Assembly (NCBI RefSeq): GCF_027744825.2
Contig: NC_071338.1
Span: 28,333,501-28,397,500 of the forward strand
Direction: 5' to 3'
Source: Synchiropus splendidus
Lineage: Eukaryota > Chordata > Actinopteri > Syngnathiformes > Callionymidae
Length of the DNA: 64,000 nucleotides
Within the stretch, counting starts at the first letter, position 1. Each line of letters begins with the position of its first letter. Position numbers and translations under genes: made by a program. Of this stretch, positions 1 to 28,513 are shown one piece after another. The notes beneath the pieces are model-generated. The model was not told where the DNA came from. It ran no database searches and was given only the letters and a program-made list of their open reading frames with translations.

Positions 1-866
1 GAAGTGATACTAAGAAGAGGATGTGAACCTGGATCAGCGGCCGCAGTGGTGTAGTTGTATGTGTCGGTAACGTGTGTGACTTTCTCCCTGCGTCCCAGAA
101 CGTGTGCTGCCTGACCACCTGTCTCTGCTCTGAAAGTGTCCAGTTCCTCTCTGGGGCTTTTGGCTTCTTTCCACCGCTCTGTCCCCTGGTGACACCACCC
201 ACACCTCCAGCCCCGCCGCCACGTCATGGTCAGCCCTTCTCACGGGAGGCTGAGCGAAGGTGCGGCCGTGATAAGATTCGGCTCGCACAAGATATTACTG
301 TTGGATAATATGAATTATGATATGGTAATATAAATAATGCAGTAATATTACATTGATGTATTATTGTCTGACGGGCCTGATGGAAGAAGAAGTTAAAAAC
401 AGAGAATAACATTAGATAATATTATGATGCAAGGTTATTATTTAATGGTCGTGAAATGTTCTGAATTATAAAGTTATTAATTGTTCATAGTACGTCCTCC
501 CTTACGTTAGAGTAGATTACAGTCGACCCATAATCTTTTAATTCAAAACAAATTCTGCAAAAGTGGATTCCTTTTCGCAAACATTTTTTTCCCGATCTGA
601 TTCCTCTTTGTTTTCATATTAACTATGGTTTTACAATTTTTGCTATAAATTAATAACCTTTTCTTTAGAATCACCAAATTGTATTCACTCTTTTTTTTTG
701 TATTGTAATTAAAGTTCTATTTACATCTGGGATGTAATTTTTTTTATGCTATTAAGTTTCATGTTTTACTTTTGTTTTTTATTTATTGTTTCAACTACTG
801 ATATAATGTATTTTTATTTTCTTTTTCATCAGACTATATATCCTCATTCAAATCACAGTCTCTACC

Positions 867-871
<5 letters not shown>

Positions 872-943
<72 letters not shown>
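872..943. repeat. (TA)n microsatellite
   Basis: About 35 uninterrupted TA dinucleotides in AT-rich intergenic DNA. The repeat creates a spurious Ile-Tyr open frame. Confidence 0.95.
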
Positions 944-951
<8 letters not shown>

Positions 952-1920
952 CCACTATGTTATTGATATTCATATTATTTATGTTACTTCCATGTTTTTT
1001 TCCTCACATACTTTTATGCCACCACTCATACTTCAACCATACAACTTCTATAGCTGCTTAGCTACATAAACTACATTTTTATTGTACAATAATAAATGTT
1101 TTCAAAATTTTTTCCAGATTTTATTAATATTGAAATACATTTCATGTGTATTAGTGTTTTCTTAATTTTACTACATTGTTTACTTGGACATCATATTTAA
1201 ATTATTCTTTTTATATTTTCAAAATTTAACATTTCTTTTTTTTAACCCATATTTTTCTTTCTTTTTTGTGATATTCCCATAGTGTTAATATCCTTTTCAT
1301 TGATAATTAATTTTGTGGTAATCGTACCGTGATCTAGACTTTATGTTTTGTCTCTCTTTACTTTTTTTTAAATTCAGTTTTGCAGGTGTCAAGTTAGTTT
1401 TCATTTCTTTTATTGTGTTCTCCTCGTGTCTGATGATTCGGTGGCCTCAGCACCTTCCCAACGAAGGCTACACCTCACGGGTGTTAGTCAATTGTCTGCA
1501 ATAGTTTTTGTGGGAAGCCTCAGACGCCACAAGAAAATGTTGCAATCCACTGTGAACCACATTGCAGACGCTTGGAAATCGTCAAGAAAAGTTAGCTTGT
1601 AAGCAAAACGCTAAACAAACATGAAAACAATCACACTCTTCCTCTTCTTTATGTGAGAAAATGTTTTGAAAGGGAAGATTGTAGTTAGGGCTGCGAATTT
1701 CCAAACAAGTCATAACTGAAAGTGGAAGCTGGGTTTGTGAGCGCAGGTTTTCTCTTGAAACACAAATAAAGGGTTTTAACTCTTTGCTGGAATTTACTAG
1801 GTTTTGTGTCATGAAGCAAACGTCAAGCCATTGCACTAACTCAGAAGGCTATTTTGATCACTCGGTCATCTGAGTTTAGAGCCAAAGAGGTACTTTGGCA
1901 CTGTGATTTATGTGTGTATT

Positions 1921-2490
1921 TAGGTAGCTCTTGGTCATTCTCTCCATCATGTTGTTTCAATTGTCAAGCAGTGGGTTCAGTTACAACAGACCTGAGCAAA
2001 GTGCGTGTTTTCGTTGCTCTCATAAAGAAAGACCATACAACTGCTATGAAGTACTGTTTTGTACATTTTTTTTATGTTGTTCTTTTTTTAGCCATTTAGT
2101 TCTGCTGTAAGAATAACACGCTCTTGTTTTCAGAATTTTCTTTTTATTTGCCATTTTTGTGCGTATTTCTTGATCCTCAAAATACGTCGAAGGAAACTGT
2201 ATAGAAAACTATACAGAAATATGTACTTATATTTGTATTTTTGAAGTGTTAAAGTATCCAAGTAGCTCTTGGTCATTCGCTCCATCATGTTGCTTCAACT
2301 GTGAAGCGTTGGGTTCAGTTACAACAGTGCGGCTCAGGAGCTCTATGTGCCTGTATCATCCCTCATGAGGAAAGACTATACAACTGATATGTAGGGTTTT
2401 TTTTGTCTTCTTTATTTTCTTTCCATTTTCCATTTTTGTGTGTATTTCTTTGCTCTCAAAAAAAAAAAGAAAAAATATATTTTGAAGTAA
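1921..2490. repeat. Diverged tandem duplication, two copies
   Basis: The segment from about 1922, beginning GTAGCTCTTGGTCATTC, recurs from about 2262. The blocks shared in order include TCCATCATGTTG, GGGTTCAGTTACAACAG, a CATACAACTG/TATACAACTG block, and CCATTTTTGTG followed by TATTTCTT. The copies differ at many sites and are offset by about 340 bp, so this is an old local duplication. No coding potential is seen in either copy. Confidence 0.75.
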
Positions 2491-3750
2491 ATTGCCTTTC
2501 TATCTTTCTTAGCTGCATTGTCCATAGTTTTATTTTGATTTAGATTCATAATATAATGCACATAAAATGAAATGTTTTATAGGTTTCATGGCATAATTAC
2601 ACTTCTTGACTGCCTTATTTTTCGGTCCATTTTTTCCTTATTACTTAAATATATAATTCAGATTTCTGTTTTCATGTTTCTTAGTCATTGCTGTCTTTCT
2701 TACGGCATGATGGCCCTCACAAGACAGTTTACAATGTAACCCTGTAGGAATTTCCCACCAGCGGAAACAAGACTCTCAAGCCCTTGTGTGTGTGCACCTG
2801 GATTGATTGTGTTGTTGTGACTGACTTGAATTTCCTGCTGGTTCCTGCTTTACCTGGCTGACTCAGGTGAACATAACCCATATGAACAACTGGACTGAAA
2901 GTCATGAGACAGGCGGCGTTTTTATGCCACTTATTTGATCTGTTTACTGAGTCATCAGGTGTGTTCCTAGGCCACAGTGACCTTTGCTTAAAGGCTACAC
3001 TTCAAGCATGGGAAACGGGCAAATTTGCCCTCTGGCTCAGCTTCTTTCCCCTCATGACATGAACCTATGACTTGTCCTCTACCGTCTGGAAAAAACATAG
3101 CACTGTGTTTGCCGATTGGCTGATGAGTCTACATTCATATCAGGAACTTGCTTGGTACCATTGAACAGAGGGTCTCTGACATGCAAGTCAGCTTCTGACT
3201 CAAGCACTAGGTCCGTTTCCCAGAGTCCCCTCGAGTTTCCTCGGCAGTTACAGAGCATAATAGGAATATAGAGTCTGAAATGATTCAATCTGCTGCCCTA
3301 GTCATCCAGAGAGAAACTGAAATCAGCAATGTTGATGTGCAGAAATGTAGACATAAATGAATATACAGTGGAGATGCATTTGCAGTTGCAGCTCACTGTT
3401 AGATTTGGTGTTTTAAAGGCTCTCTTGATATGTAATGTATTACGTGGGCGGTGTAGCAGCAGCAAGCTCACTTCCTGTGGCAATTTTTAACTGTGCTCCT
3501 GTTCTTTGGAAATTCACAAAAAAAAAACTCCCCCCAAATAGATGAGCACTCACAACCACAAACACACATTAAGGGGTTTCCATCTGCTGCACGTGTGCTA
3601 GCGTGACTGCAGGGTTTTCACAGTTGATTATTTATTATGAACACGTTTATTCTCTGTTTTCTTCTTGTTTCAGTTGTACAGCTGAGAACGACTGTCTCAT
3701 GCATGTGTTGGACAGACAACAATAACAGGGCGCTAAAGTGAAAAAGCATC

Positions 3751-3756
3751 TTTATT
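3751..3756 (-). terminator. irf8: Candidate irf8 polyadenylation signal
   Basis: AATAAA on the minus strand (TTTATT on plus), about 315 bp downstream of the irf8 stop codon. It is the first canonical signal I find after the stop, so the 3' untranslated region probably covers about 3735-4067. Confidence 0.55.
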
Positions 3757-4067
3757 GAAAATCATTTTTAAAAAAACCCATAAAAAAAGGTCATGTGACA
3801 GATAGTAAAACCCATCTGTACTGACCCACCTTCCTGATCAGAACTAGTCAACACGGATTGACAATAGACGGCTGAAACAATAATAGCAATGGTAGTAAAA
3901 AAAAAGTACTATCAGGTTTGAAGACAATGTATGTGTATCAAAAACATTAAAGAGAAACTTTGACCATTAGTAATAATGTATTACTATGGCGATGTTAATG
4001 AGAAAAAAAGTTACAAAAGAGGCTTCTGTACATGGGACTGACTGTTCTTCATGACAGCACCAGGAGC

Positions 4068-7000
4068 TCAGGCAGTGATGGGCATGTAGCAGGCCGGTCT
4101 CTGTGGACCACTGTAGCTGCACAAGTCCAGGTAGATGCGAGCCACCTGGTCGGAGGCTGCGTCGTCGCTCATGTCCATGCCGGAGCTGCTGTAAGGCTGA
4201 GGCCGGCGGGTGTTGACTGACTCCAGCAGGTTCTGACAGTTGACCATCGTGATCTGTGCGACAGGACGGAGGATTTGTTGTTAGCCAGTTAGATACTGTG
4301 AGAACAGTCGGCAGGTTTTGGAAGGACAAATGGGTGAACTTCTGGTGAACTTGACCCGACTACCCGAGCCACCGTAACACCTGCTACCTTTGTTAGCTGT
4401 TGTTCTACGAGTTTAAATGTTGAAGCTCAGATTGTTTCCTTAGTTATAAAACTGCAGTGGCCTGGTTAAACACACATGTTTACACTATGTCGTACCACAA
4501 CACTATTAGACTCGCTGGTTACATCTGGCTCCATTCACCCCCACCCATGATGATGATGATGATGAAGATGATGGTGATCATGATGATGATATCTTTGTAT
4601 TCCCCACAGAGACAAACAAACTTTGGACTGAATTTGGACAGTTCTGTTAGAGCAGTGTCGACCTACTATCTCAGTGCTATTTGGGATGAGAAGGACTTTA
4701 CATTACTGGATATAGAGAGTCGTTTTCCAGATGAAAAGATAACTACTACGTACGTACCACTGCAGTGCTCACTATTATTGTCCTGAACGTACAGTGATGG
4801 TTTAGTGATGGAATATTGTAGGAGCATTGGAACTCATTGGCAGCCATCTTGTTTTCACTGGTACTGTCCCATTTCATGTGCCGTCATGTCATCTATTGGT
4901 GCCATTGCAACTGTGGAGTTAACGTTGAGGGTGTTTCAAGTGAAGTGCTGGGCTTCCAGTGGAAGCGTGTGTTTCCCATGCCTTTCTCATGCGTGGAAAG
5001 GAGAGAGCTCATCTCACCTGCACGATGATCAGCTTGCTCTTGGCAGCGCTGGGATCTTGCAGCTCCTCACCAAAACACAGAGATACGGTCGGGTCCGGTG
5101 CCGGAAACTGTCCGTCCTGGTAGAGCTGCAGAGCTGAAAGACAGACGTGTGAAACTTTGGACCTTCCCACTGAAGCGTGCGTCCTCGATGCGACATGGCT
5201 CACCTTGACGGAACCTTCCGGTGTCGAAGATCTTCACCACAGCATCCCGCTCCAGTTTACACGGCGCCGGGCTGAACTGCGTTCCTTCCTCGCTGGTGCC
5301 GCTGCAGTACACCCGGCTCTGGCACAGCCTCTTGATGAAAATGCCCTCCTGGTTGGCTCGCAGCAGGACGCCCCTTTCCAAGTGACCCAGGAGCTTCTGT
5401 GTGATGTGTCGCTGCCACTCGTACTCGATGTACTCTGCCGGGGGGAAGTGGACGCTCTGCATGCTGTCGGAGCCATAAAGGGTGCTGCGACCCAGGTGGG
5501 CCGGGGAGATCCGGCATCCTTCAGGATGAGTTACCAGTGCGTTGCCCATCAGCTTGCCGCCGTAGTAGAAGCTGATCATCATCGGGGAGGAAGCTGGAGA
5601 GAGAGAGAGAGGACTCCTTTTAAACTTCAGAAGAATATCAGCTGAGAAAGACCACTTTTATTGAGATGGAACAGGATGAGTTCAGTCGCAAATAGTGCCC
5701 CAATTATTTTAAACTAAAAACAAAAAAACATAAAAAAAAAAAACTCTGGAAGCCACTGAGAAGAGCTTAAAGGACGGAACAGAGAAACCAGTGACAGAGT
5801 GGAGATCGTAGCTCAACGGTTGGTTGGGAAGTACCTGAGTTTAGAGGACTGGAAGGTAGCGGTTCCTGGTGTTGTGGAAAAGCTGTAGAGCGGAGGAACA
5901 GACAGATATATAGTCATGTTTAACAGGACTGTTGTGCTCATCTCTAGAGCTCAGAAAACATCAGCTGAGTCAGCACAAGCTTCTACAGGATATTAGTCAA
6001 TTCTTCCAGCAGAGAACAGCCATTCACACACATGTCACCACTTAATATTGGTCGGACAAATGTCATGTCACGCAGAGGTGGAACAGATGGAGTTTGGGTA
6101 TGAGTCAGCGGTGGAGTGTGGCTGCAATCAGAATTTGCCAGTGTTAACAGCCACTGCTGCGGGACTCCGCCACGCAACGCTGCACACAAAAATGCTGCTT
6201 TATAACTGCCTTTTTTTGGTTTTGTTCAAGGTGAATTTTGATGATAAAAATAGAGAAAAAGAAGCATTAAAGTGAACAGAAAACCAAACATAAAAGGGGA
6301 AAAAATATAATAAATAAATATGTTTAGTGTATTTATGTGACGACAAAAATACTATTTTTTTTCATAAAGATTATGAATTCATAAATATGTGGGAGACATT
6401 GTTCCCTCCACAGGGTCAAGGGGGTCAGAGGCTAGAGGCTCTTCACATCTACAGTCACACACACTCACACACACACTGCCCTAGATGAAACGTATATCTT
6501 GTAACTAAAGGAATGGGCGACTGTTTAAATATCACAGAATATAAAAGAATATTTCATAGTTTTACACTGATCTCATGAGGGCCGGACAAGCCAAAGCAAA
6601 TGGCTACATGTGGCCCCGCAGTTAGTCGGGCTCCTTTGAAGCCGGTTGAAAATCTGGACTGGATCACCTGGCTTCTTATCGTGACACCTGTCCACCTCCG
6701 CCTTTGTTCCCCGCCCAAACTCAACTTTCACTTTCTTTCTTCTGATAGATAACCTTTATTTAAATTTTATCTGTAGAGTACAACGAGTGCTGAACAGTAC
6801 AGGAACCTGTTATCTGGTGGATGGTTGACCTACCGTTGAAAGTGGTCTGGGGCCAGTACTCAGGACTGGTCTGGATGTTTTTGAAATCTTCCTGGATGAA
6901 GAGAAAAGTGTGTCACTAAAGCAGCTCCTGAGTTATTGTTTTCGGAAGTGCAGTCATGTTCACTACTGTTAGATGTAAAGCATTGCGAAATATATTACAA

Positions 7001-8797
7001 AAATTGTTAAAATTTAATAAAAGGTAAATAAAAGCTGGGTCAAAGATGATATTTACATCTCGATCAAGTCCGTCGGCATCACCAGGACTGTAGTCTGCGC
7101 ACATGTCAGCAGAGCTGGAAGCAGTCGTCATCACTGTCACCGAGCTTTTACCATCTGAAGTCCATAGAAAACAACATTTTTTTTTAGTCCCTGGCATTCT
7201 GGGAATATATTCCAGATATTTAAGGAATGAATGATCAAAGCAGCAGCAAGAAATAAATATTAGGTGCTATGAACAGGTAATGTGTTCACGATTACTGCAG
7301 CAATGAAGCTAGAAGTAAAAGTCAACGATTAACAGACACGAGGATAATGTAAAATAAAGTTTTAATTTTAAAAATGTTTTTCACTTTAATATTTATTTTA
7401 ACATCCTTACTTTTTCACAAAAGTGGACAAATACACAAATGCATCTTTGAGGTTCAAGTGTGAAATAAGTTTTGTTTACAACAACAATTGAGGAAAATAT
7501 AGATTAAATTGAGGATTTCACTCAATTGAAAAAATGAAAAACACATCAGCAACATTTCTCCAAAAACGTCAAGGGTGTGCGACTGTAAAATTCATGTGAG
7601 AGCTCTGTGAGTTAGGGTCGAGACTCACGCTTCTGCTCGTCCTCAGGTACAATCCGGTAGACTTTGTATGGCTCAGAGATGTCCAGCTGGGACCTTTCCG
7701 TCACCTCCTCAAAGTCCGGACTCTTGTTCAGAGCACAGCGGAGCCGAGTCTTCCAAGTCGCTGGCTCGGCCTTGTCCCCTTCCTTAAACTTGCCCTTAAA
7801 CACCGCCCAGGCCTGCGGACACAACAGACCATGGATGAGGCTCCGCCGTTCTGTGGCAGCACTAGTTGTTATTGTGGTATCAAAAACATCGGAAGAAGCA
7901 CCAGTGTTGGAAACACTGTCGTGAAAATAAGTGGAGTCTGTCAGGGGATAATTCTCTAATGTCTTCTGTTAATATATTTATTTTATAATCATCATGACCT
8001 GGAGGTAATAACACTTAAACTAGATGTATTGTGTGGATCCATGGAGAGATTTCAGAATCATCTGCAACCAAAACACAGCTTCATGGAGTGTTTATTACGC
8101 ATCTATTAATGTAAATACTTCACATTCTATACGTTATCATTCTATTTTATTTATTAGTTTTACTCGTTGCATGTCATGTGGTTTTACGTTCAGAAATGGC
8201 TCATGACAAGGATTTGGTTTGTATATGTATCTCAGGTGAAGCCATGAGCTGCATATTAGTAAACATATTTGGAGCCTATTAAGAGTTAAAATAAGAGCAT
8301 TATGTGGCTTCTTGTCACTTCACTGAAGCTCTCACATGCATTTGAAAGCATATTATATGATACAGAGATACTTTTAATTTATGTAATGTATTTATATTCT
8401 GTGGCTATCTGTGTAGTTTCCTTTAATACATGTAATTCCAAGTTATTTGGTTTTTAGAGCCTTGAAAACCATCTGTATATAAATATATGTGTCATTATTA
8501 TGCACTTGCATTCAGTATAATCACTTTGAAATTATAATATAACACCAATATAGTTCTCAGTTTTGCATCACTTGTTCAGGTCATTCAATGACATTGTTGT
8601 TTAAACAAAACAAAAAAAAGCCAAACCTTAAAAATGGATGCGTCCACCTCTTGGTTGTAATCCTGTTTCCCCGCGTGTTTCCACGGGATTCGGAACATAG
8701 TTCGAGTCTCGTCCTCCCACAGCAGCCCGGGATACTGGCCGCTCTGGAGCTGCTCCATCAGCCACTGCTTCAGCCTCCGACCCCCCGTGTTGGACAT
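4068..8797 (-). CDS. irf8: Interferon regulatory factor 8
   Basis: Transcription factor that binds interferon-stimulated and ETS/IRF composite elements in the nucleus; in vertebrates it drives macrophage and dendritic-cell development. Seven coding exons fit in phase: 8627-8797, 7629-7812, 7057-7154, 6834-6891, 5204-5593, 5018-5133 and 4068-4253 (1203 nt, 400 aa; human is 426). Exons 1-2 encode the winged-helix IRF DNA-binding domain with the five characteristic tryptophans at about residues 12, 27, 39, 59 and 77, including FRIPWKHAGKQDYNQEVDAS and NKSPDFEEV. This wording matches IRF8 rather than IRF4. Exons 3-4 are a short variable linker. Exons 5-6 form the IRF-association domain (ISFYYGGKL, HLERGVLL, KRLCQ.RVYCSG, LCFGEEL, KSKLIIVQ). 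The start MSNTGGRR is where IRF8 proteins begin. A non-coding first exon probably lies upstream but was not located. The linkage to cox4i1 supports the identity. Confidence 0.95.
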
Positions 8798-10208
8798 CTC
8801 TGTGTGGGTTATCTGTCAGGAGGAGACGTCGCTGTCCGTTTAAAAGATACAGCGCCGTTATTGGCCGGACAGAGATGAAGTGCCTGCTCCTCTTCAAGTG
8901 TCTTCTTATGAATGAGACTTCAGGGTGCGCGTGTGCCGGCTCGGCCAATGGCTGCTTAGGATGCTCGATAGCCCCGCCTATAACGGAAGTGCTAGTTCTC
9001 TTAAGTCCCAGCATTTACAAGAAATACCACGAGACACGTGGAACCCACGCATTAAAAGACGACGTATCAACCTGGGGAGTCACAAGTTACGCTACCTTGG
9101 CGGGGACTTCACGTCCCTCCCCGGCACTTGAGAGAGAAAGTATTAAATCATGTGGTCGCCTCTGTCATGTTTAGTTTGACGGAAGTGCGTCGATGAACGT
9201 GTTCATGTGTTTTCAAGGTTATTGCAGTCAACATACACCTGAATCTTTTACAATCTAAGCTTTGTATTTTATTATTTACTGTAATTTCACCTCATCTGAA
9301 ATGCAGCTTTTATTTCTACATTTGTTTACTCAGTATTGCGCAGCATCAGAATCAGAATCCAATTTATTGCCATGGTCAGTGGGGAGCCCACCAACTAGGA
9401 AAGTGTTCTGGAATAAAGTGCTGACAGAAAATAAAATAAAAGAAGAAGCTGTTCCTGTGACGGGAGGTTCTGGTCTGGATGGACCGCAGCCTCCTGCCAG
9501 AGGGAAGAGGAACAAACAGTCCATGACCAGGGTGAGAAGGGTCGGCTCTGATCCGACCTGCACCTCTCTGGGTCCTGGAGACATGCAGGTCATGAAGATG
9601 TGGCAGGCTGCAACCGATCGATCACTGCAAGCTGTGCTTTCTTCTCCCCAGTCTTATTTGGAGGGTTGCCATTTCAACTGAGCTCGAACTTTGAATTACC
9701 CCTCACACTTTCTTCCTTCAGCATTTCCCATCGCAACTTGTTGCATCTATTCAGTGCTGAGCCCCTCTTGCTCCTCACTCCTCTCTTCGTCCAACATGTC
9801 TCCTTCTTCTCGTCAATACTCTTCTTTCTTCTTTAGTACCACGACATAAACGCGGTACACAGCCCTTGGTGTTTTAGTTCGTAGTATTCATTTGTTAATA
9901 AAATGTGGCGTGGAATTGCAAATGAAGACGGCAACACATATCAGTGTGTCACACAAGAACAGCCTTCCTTATTTACAAATCATGGCAAAACATCTTTTAT
10001 TCTTTGGAAACATCATGTTGAGCGTGAGGGCCGTCAAACATACGACTCACTCACGCTCTCAGGAACTTAAAGATTTTTTTTTTTTTTACTTAATCATGTG
10101 AGCCATTGCACATAAAGCGAAAGCAAAATAATACTCTTCAATTGAGGTGCTTATCAGTGTTGTGTTACTTTCAGTCTGAAGTAGAGCAAAGACACAGATT
10201 ATTGGTCA
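8798..10208. other. irf8 upstream region and dusp22 downstream spacer
   Basis: Divider between the irf8 start and the dusp22 3' end, both genes on the minus strand. The part nearest irf8 (about 8800-9190) is less AT-rich and carries GGAAGT-type ETS cores near 8985 and 9181, a palindromic TTCTTATGAA near 8912 and a CACGTG E-box near 9035. These are compatible with a promoter but are not proof. No protein-coding exon is recognised. Around 9345-9370 a TCAGAATCAGAATCC tract precedes AATTTATTGCCATG, resembling the tail of a fish interspersed repeat. Confidence 0.4.
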
Positions 10209-10214
10209 TAAATC

Positions 10215-10220
10215 TTTATT
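10215..10220 (-). terminator. Candidate dusp22 polyadenylation signal
   Basis: AATAAA on the minus strand about 645 bp past the dusp22 stop. Another candidate lies nearer at about 10387-10392, so the real site may be either one. Confidence 0.35.
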
Positions 10221-10865
10221 CACTCATGTCATCAGTGCATGGCTGCTTCAATTGTGTCATAAAGAACAAACAAAACGCTTATTGTGCAATCATATCATTG
10301 GATTTGACATGTACATGTACACCACAAAGGACAAGATTTCACTCGCTTCATTTCTTAGGATCAGGAAGTCAAAGCTGCGGCGGTTATTTTTATTATTATT
10401 TCTAAGAATAAGTCCTTCTGAAACGAGGCTTCAGTGGCTGTTCCCAACACGCGCTTGGCTTATCTTCCCACTGCTAACTGTTCCACGACAAAGGAGTCTG
10501 TTTATCCCTCTGAGGGAGATAAGAGGGAACTGAACAGTCGGCTGTAGGTGAATTGATGTGCCGCAGTCTCTTCATGAAGCATTCTAACGCACATTCGACA
10601 CAGTACAGCGACACTGTCCACCTTTTACGAGCGTCAGAGAAACATAAAGTAGTGGCCTCCGATGGTTGATTTATATGACGCAGCCTGTTGAAGTTTAAAT
10701 CACAACTGCTAAGGTGCTGAGGTGAACAGGGTTAAGGCCTCGGTGACAACAGAACTGAGCCAAGAAAGCCAAACACTCTTGAGGTAAATGAAGACGGAAC
10801 CTCAAATGACAGAAAATCCAAATAAAAAAAAAAGGTGACCATTCCATCTCAGTGCCAGATCTGGA

Positions 10866-25975
<15,110 letters not shown>

Positions 25976-26949
25976 GGCGACAGCGACACTGCTAGTTTAC
26001 GTTAGCAGAATGTTGAAGTGAAGAAACTAACGACGATAACAAAACTTACTGGATGAGTTTGTCAGCTCATCGCCCTCGCTAGCATCAACAAGCGGGCATG
26101 CCCACCATGCTGTTTTTATCCGTGTAACTTGCTCCAAAGTGCGACACTTGGATCATGTTGTGTCTCTTCCGGATTGTTTTGACGTGGATTTCAAGTGCAG
26201 CTGCTGGCTCATCCGGTTGGTGACGTCATACAGTCATAACGTCGAAGTTTGACTCGAATTATTTCTGTCAGAAAACAAAACGGCAGAATTGGATTTTAAA
26301 CGGTTTAAACGCCCTCGTTGGTTTCTTAAACATGTGATGGTTGTTAACCCAAGCGCCGTTACAAACACATCAAATTCTAGCCTTGATTAGCTGCACACCG
26401 GAACACCCACTTTCAAATATAATAATATGCAAGTGAACTTGCCTAGTCAGTATTTTACTCTGCATGACAGTACTTCATTTCTCCACGTCGTCTGCCATGA
26501 ACATACTTCCCTTTCCTAGACTTTTAGCAGCAAGCTCCTCAATCTCCTGCAGAAAATGTTATAACAACACTAGTAGGGGACTCGCAGATCAAATGGCTAT
26601 TTGACACAATTTGCTAATATTAGTGACAAACAATGCATTAACACACGGAAATATCACCCATTTTATTTGTTACTACCAGTATGAAGCAGCATTGTTTTTC
26701 GACCCTTGCAAGGACATTTCAAATATGTCGACATGATCACCTGCAGTCAAAATTTCTACTTCCTGCACCAGGATGGTCCATGAGTGAGCGTTGTCAAAAT
26801 GAAGTTACTTTTTTCACCATACTTTACTCCACTTTTAATTACTTATTTCCCCAGAGACTTCAGTTGTAGCTTTTAAATATTGAGCAAATGAATAATGAAA
26901 CATTTTCATTTCTGTAATTGAAACAGAAAAAAACAGAGGGTTCAATATT
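25976..26949. other. dusp22 promoter-side spacer to cox4i1
   Basis: Spacer of about 1 kb between the dusp22 start codon and the 3' end of cox4i1, the two genes being in tandem on the minus strand. Bases 25976-26240 are relatively GC-rich and are the likely dusp22 first exon and promoter. No TATA box or other decisive element was recognised and no further coding exon is seen. Confidence 0.45.
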
Positions 26950-26955
26950 TTTATT
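26950..26955 (-). terminator. cox4i1: cox4i1 polyadenylation signal
   Basis: AATAAA on the minus strand (TTTATT on plus), about 120 bp after the cox4i1 stop codon; a typical distance for this short-UTR gene. Confidence 0.65.
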
Positions 26956-27074
26956 TTCAATTATATAATACACAACGACCATAGGAGGAAGGGATCTTCC
27001 AAAATGCTCAGACTGAAGGACATGGACACCTGATAATTACAGAAAATCAAACTGGTCATGGTCCGCTGAGGCAT

Positions 27075-28513
27075 TTACTTCTTCCACTTCTTGTTCTCAT
27101 AGTCCCACTGAGAGGCAAAGCCCTCAACTGGGTTCATTCTCATGTCCAGCGCCCTCTGAAGCTCCTTCGCTTTGTACTCGGGATCGAATGTGTGGGGAAC
27201 TGGTCCGTACACTGTGGAGAGAAAACATTTGATTCAAGAAGACCAACGTTTTAAAAGCAACCAGCATCAGACTGCAGCTCTTACCATACTTCCTCTGCCA
27301 GAGGACAACCAGGCCAGTTAATCCAAAAAAGAAAAAGATGCCTCCGACAACGGACTTCCAATCTGATGTGCCCTGGTTCATCTCAGCAAAGCTCTGGTTA
27401 AAGCTGATGCGGTACACTGAGAACAATGAAGTACCATTTTAAAAACACAAAGTCAAACAGTGGACATGAACAAAGTCATACATGCAATCTTCTCTTCATT
27501 GGACAGAGCAGCCCAGGAGCCCTTCTCCTTTTCTTTTAGGGACTTCTGCTCAGGGCTGAGGTTCTGCACAAAGCGGATATCAGGGAGTGGGTTCTCCCTC
27601 CGGTCGTTGTAGGCGGGAAGAGTGTAGTCCTCCACCTTAGCGACACCTGACGAGGCAATAGAAAAATGACTTCACTTTTCCCCACAAGCCCAGATTTGCT
27701 CATATGTTCCACATTTAAACTTTGTACACCTGTTAGTTTATTCTCACTTGAATCAAAATGCATCTCAACATTTGCTCACAACTTTACTGTTGTCATACAT
27801 GATATTTGGCAAGCAAACTATAATAGCATTCATCTGTCCAGATTCCAAGAAACCTTACTTCTGGTTTCACATTTGCACCGACCAGTGGTAGAATAGTAAT
27901 GGCTCTCAGTGAAATATTAAATCAATATATTTCAGTATTTACTATTTGAAAATAGAAATATGTTTGTTTTAGTACAATAACATGGGTATCTTAAGGAAAT
28001 GTAAATTGGGATTTAAATGTGTTATATTTTTGTCATCATTTTTGGTCTTAGTTAAGAGGGACACTTCTTTATAACCTGTTCTTTGTATGAACCAGACCAG
28101 AAATGAAAGGAAACAAAGGACAAAGCAATGCATATATTCTCATTAAGACACTCACTGTCAATGCTCCATAACTTTGGATCAAATAGTACCCCTACTTGCA
28201 TAGTAGATTTAGTCAAGTCATAAAAAAATACTTAAATACACATTTAATTTGCATGTCATTTTATAGCTTGGCCAAATTCAACTGAAAGATTTGAATTAAA
28301 AGTAAAATCCATTGTCCTCTGAGCAAAGACATTTCATGAATTGAAACCTACCCCAATATAGTCACAATTACAACAAGTTAAAGTGTGAATGAAATAACTT
28401 CAAATGGAGGCTTAGATGGAAGGAGAGGTGTTCAACTCACCATGTCCTCGTACACAGACTGATGTGGAGATGGCGCGCTTGCCAATAAGGCTAAGTGCTC
28501 TGGTGGCCAGCAT
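27075..28513 (-). CDS. cox4i1: Cytochrome c oxidase subunit 4 isoform 1, mitochondrial
   Basis: Nuclear-encoded subunit of respiratory complex IV in the inner mitochondrial membrane, involved in assembly and in allosteric control by ATP/ADP. Four coding exons in phase: 28441-28513, 27482-27646, 27285-27416 and 27075-27211 (507 nt, 168 aa; human is 169). The N terminus [16 protein letters not shown] is a basic, amphipathic mitochondrial presequence. The mature part shows [28 protein letters not shown], a single membrane helix at about residues 99-119 ([20 protein letters not shown]) and the C terminus [10 protein letters not shown]. The ATG lies one base inside the exon after a TTTTTCAG acceptor, so the 5' untranslated exon is farther upstream, as in other cox4i1 genes. 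Divergent pairing with emc8 identifies the isoform as 4i1 rather than 4i2. Confidence 0.95.

Larger units (their letters stand above)
1..3734. other. AT-rich intergenic region, no gene recognised
   Basis: I find no supported gene here. Bases 1-300 are more GC-rich than the rest, but the open frames on either strand match no family I recognise and have no convincing splice sites. They could be the edge of a gene outside the window. The remainder is AT-rich, with homopolymer runs, a long TA microsatellite near 0.9 kb and a diverged tandem duplication at about 1.92-2.49 kb. The right end abuts the 3' untranslated region of irf8. Confidence 0.6.

Noticed and set aside
34..308. Overlapping open frames on both strands at the left edge
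   Set aside because: No recognisable family, no clear splice sites and mutual overlap; could be an exon edge of a gene outside the window but cannot be supported.
5157..5645. 162-codon plus frame opposite irf8 exon 5
   Set aside because: Shadow of the IRF-association domain exon; the minus strand has the family sequence and splice sites.
8905..8925. TTCTTATGAA upstream of irf8 as a STAT (GAS) site
   Set aside because: Spacing is four bases rather than the three of an interferon-gamma GAS site, so it was not annotated as such.
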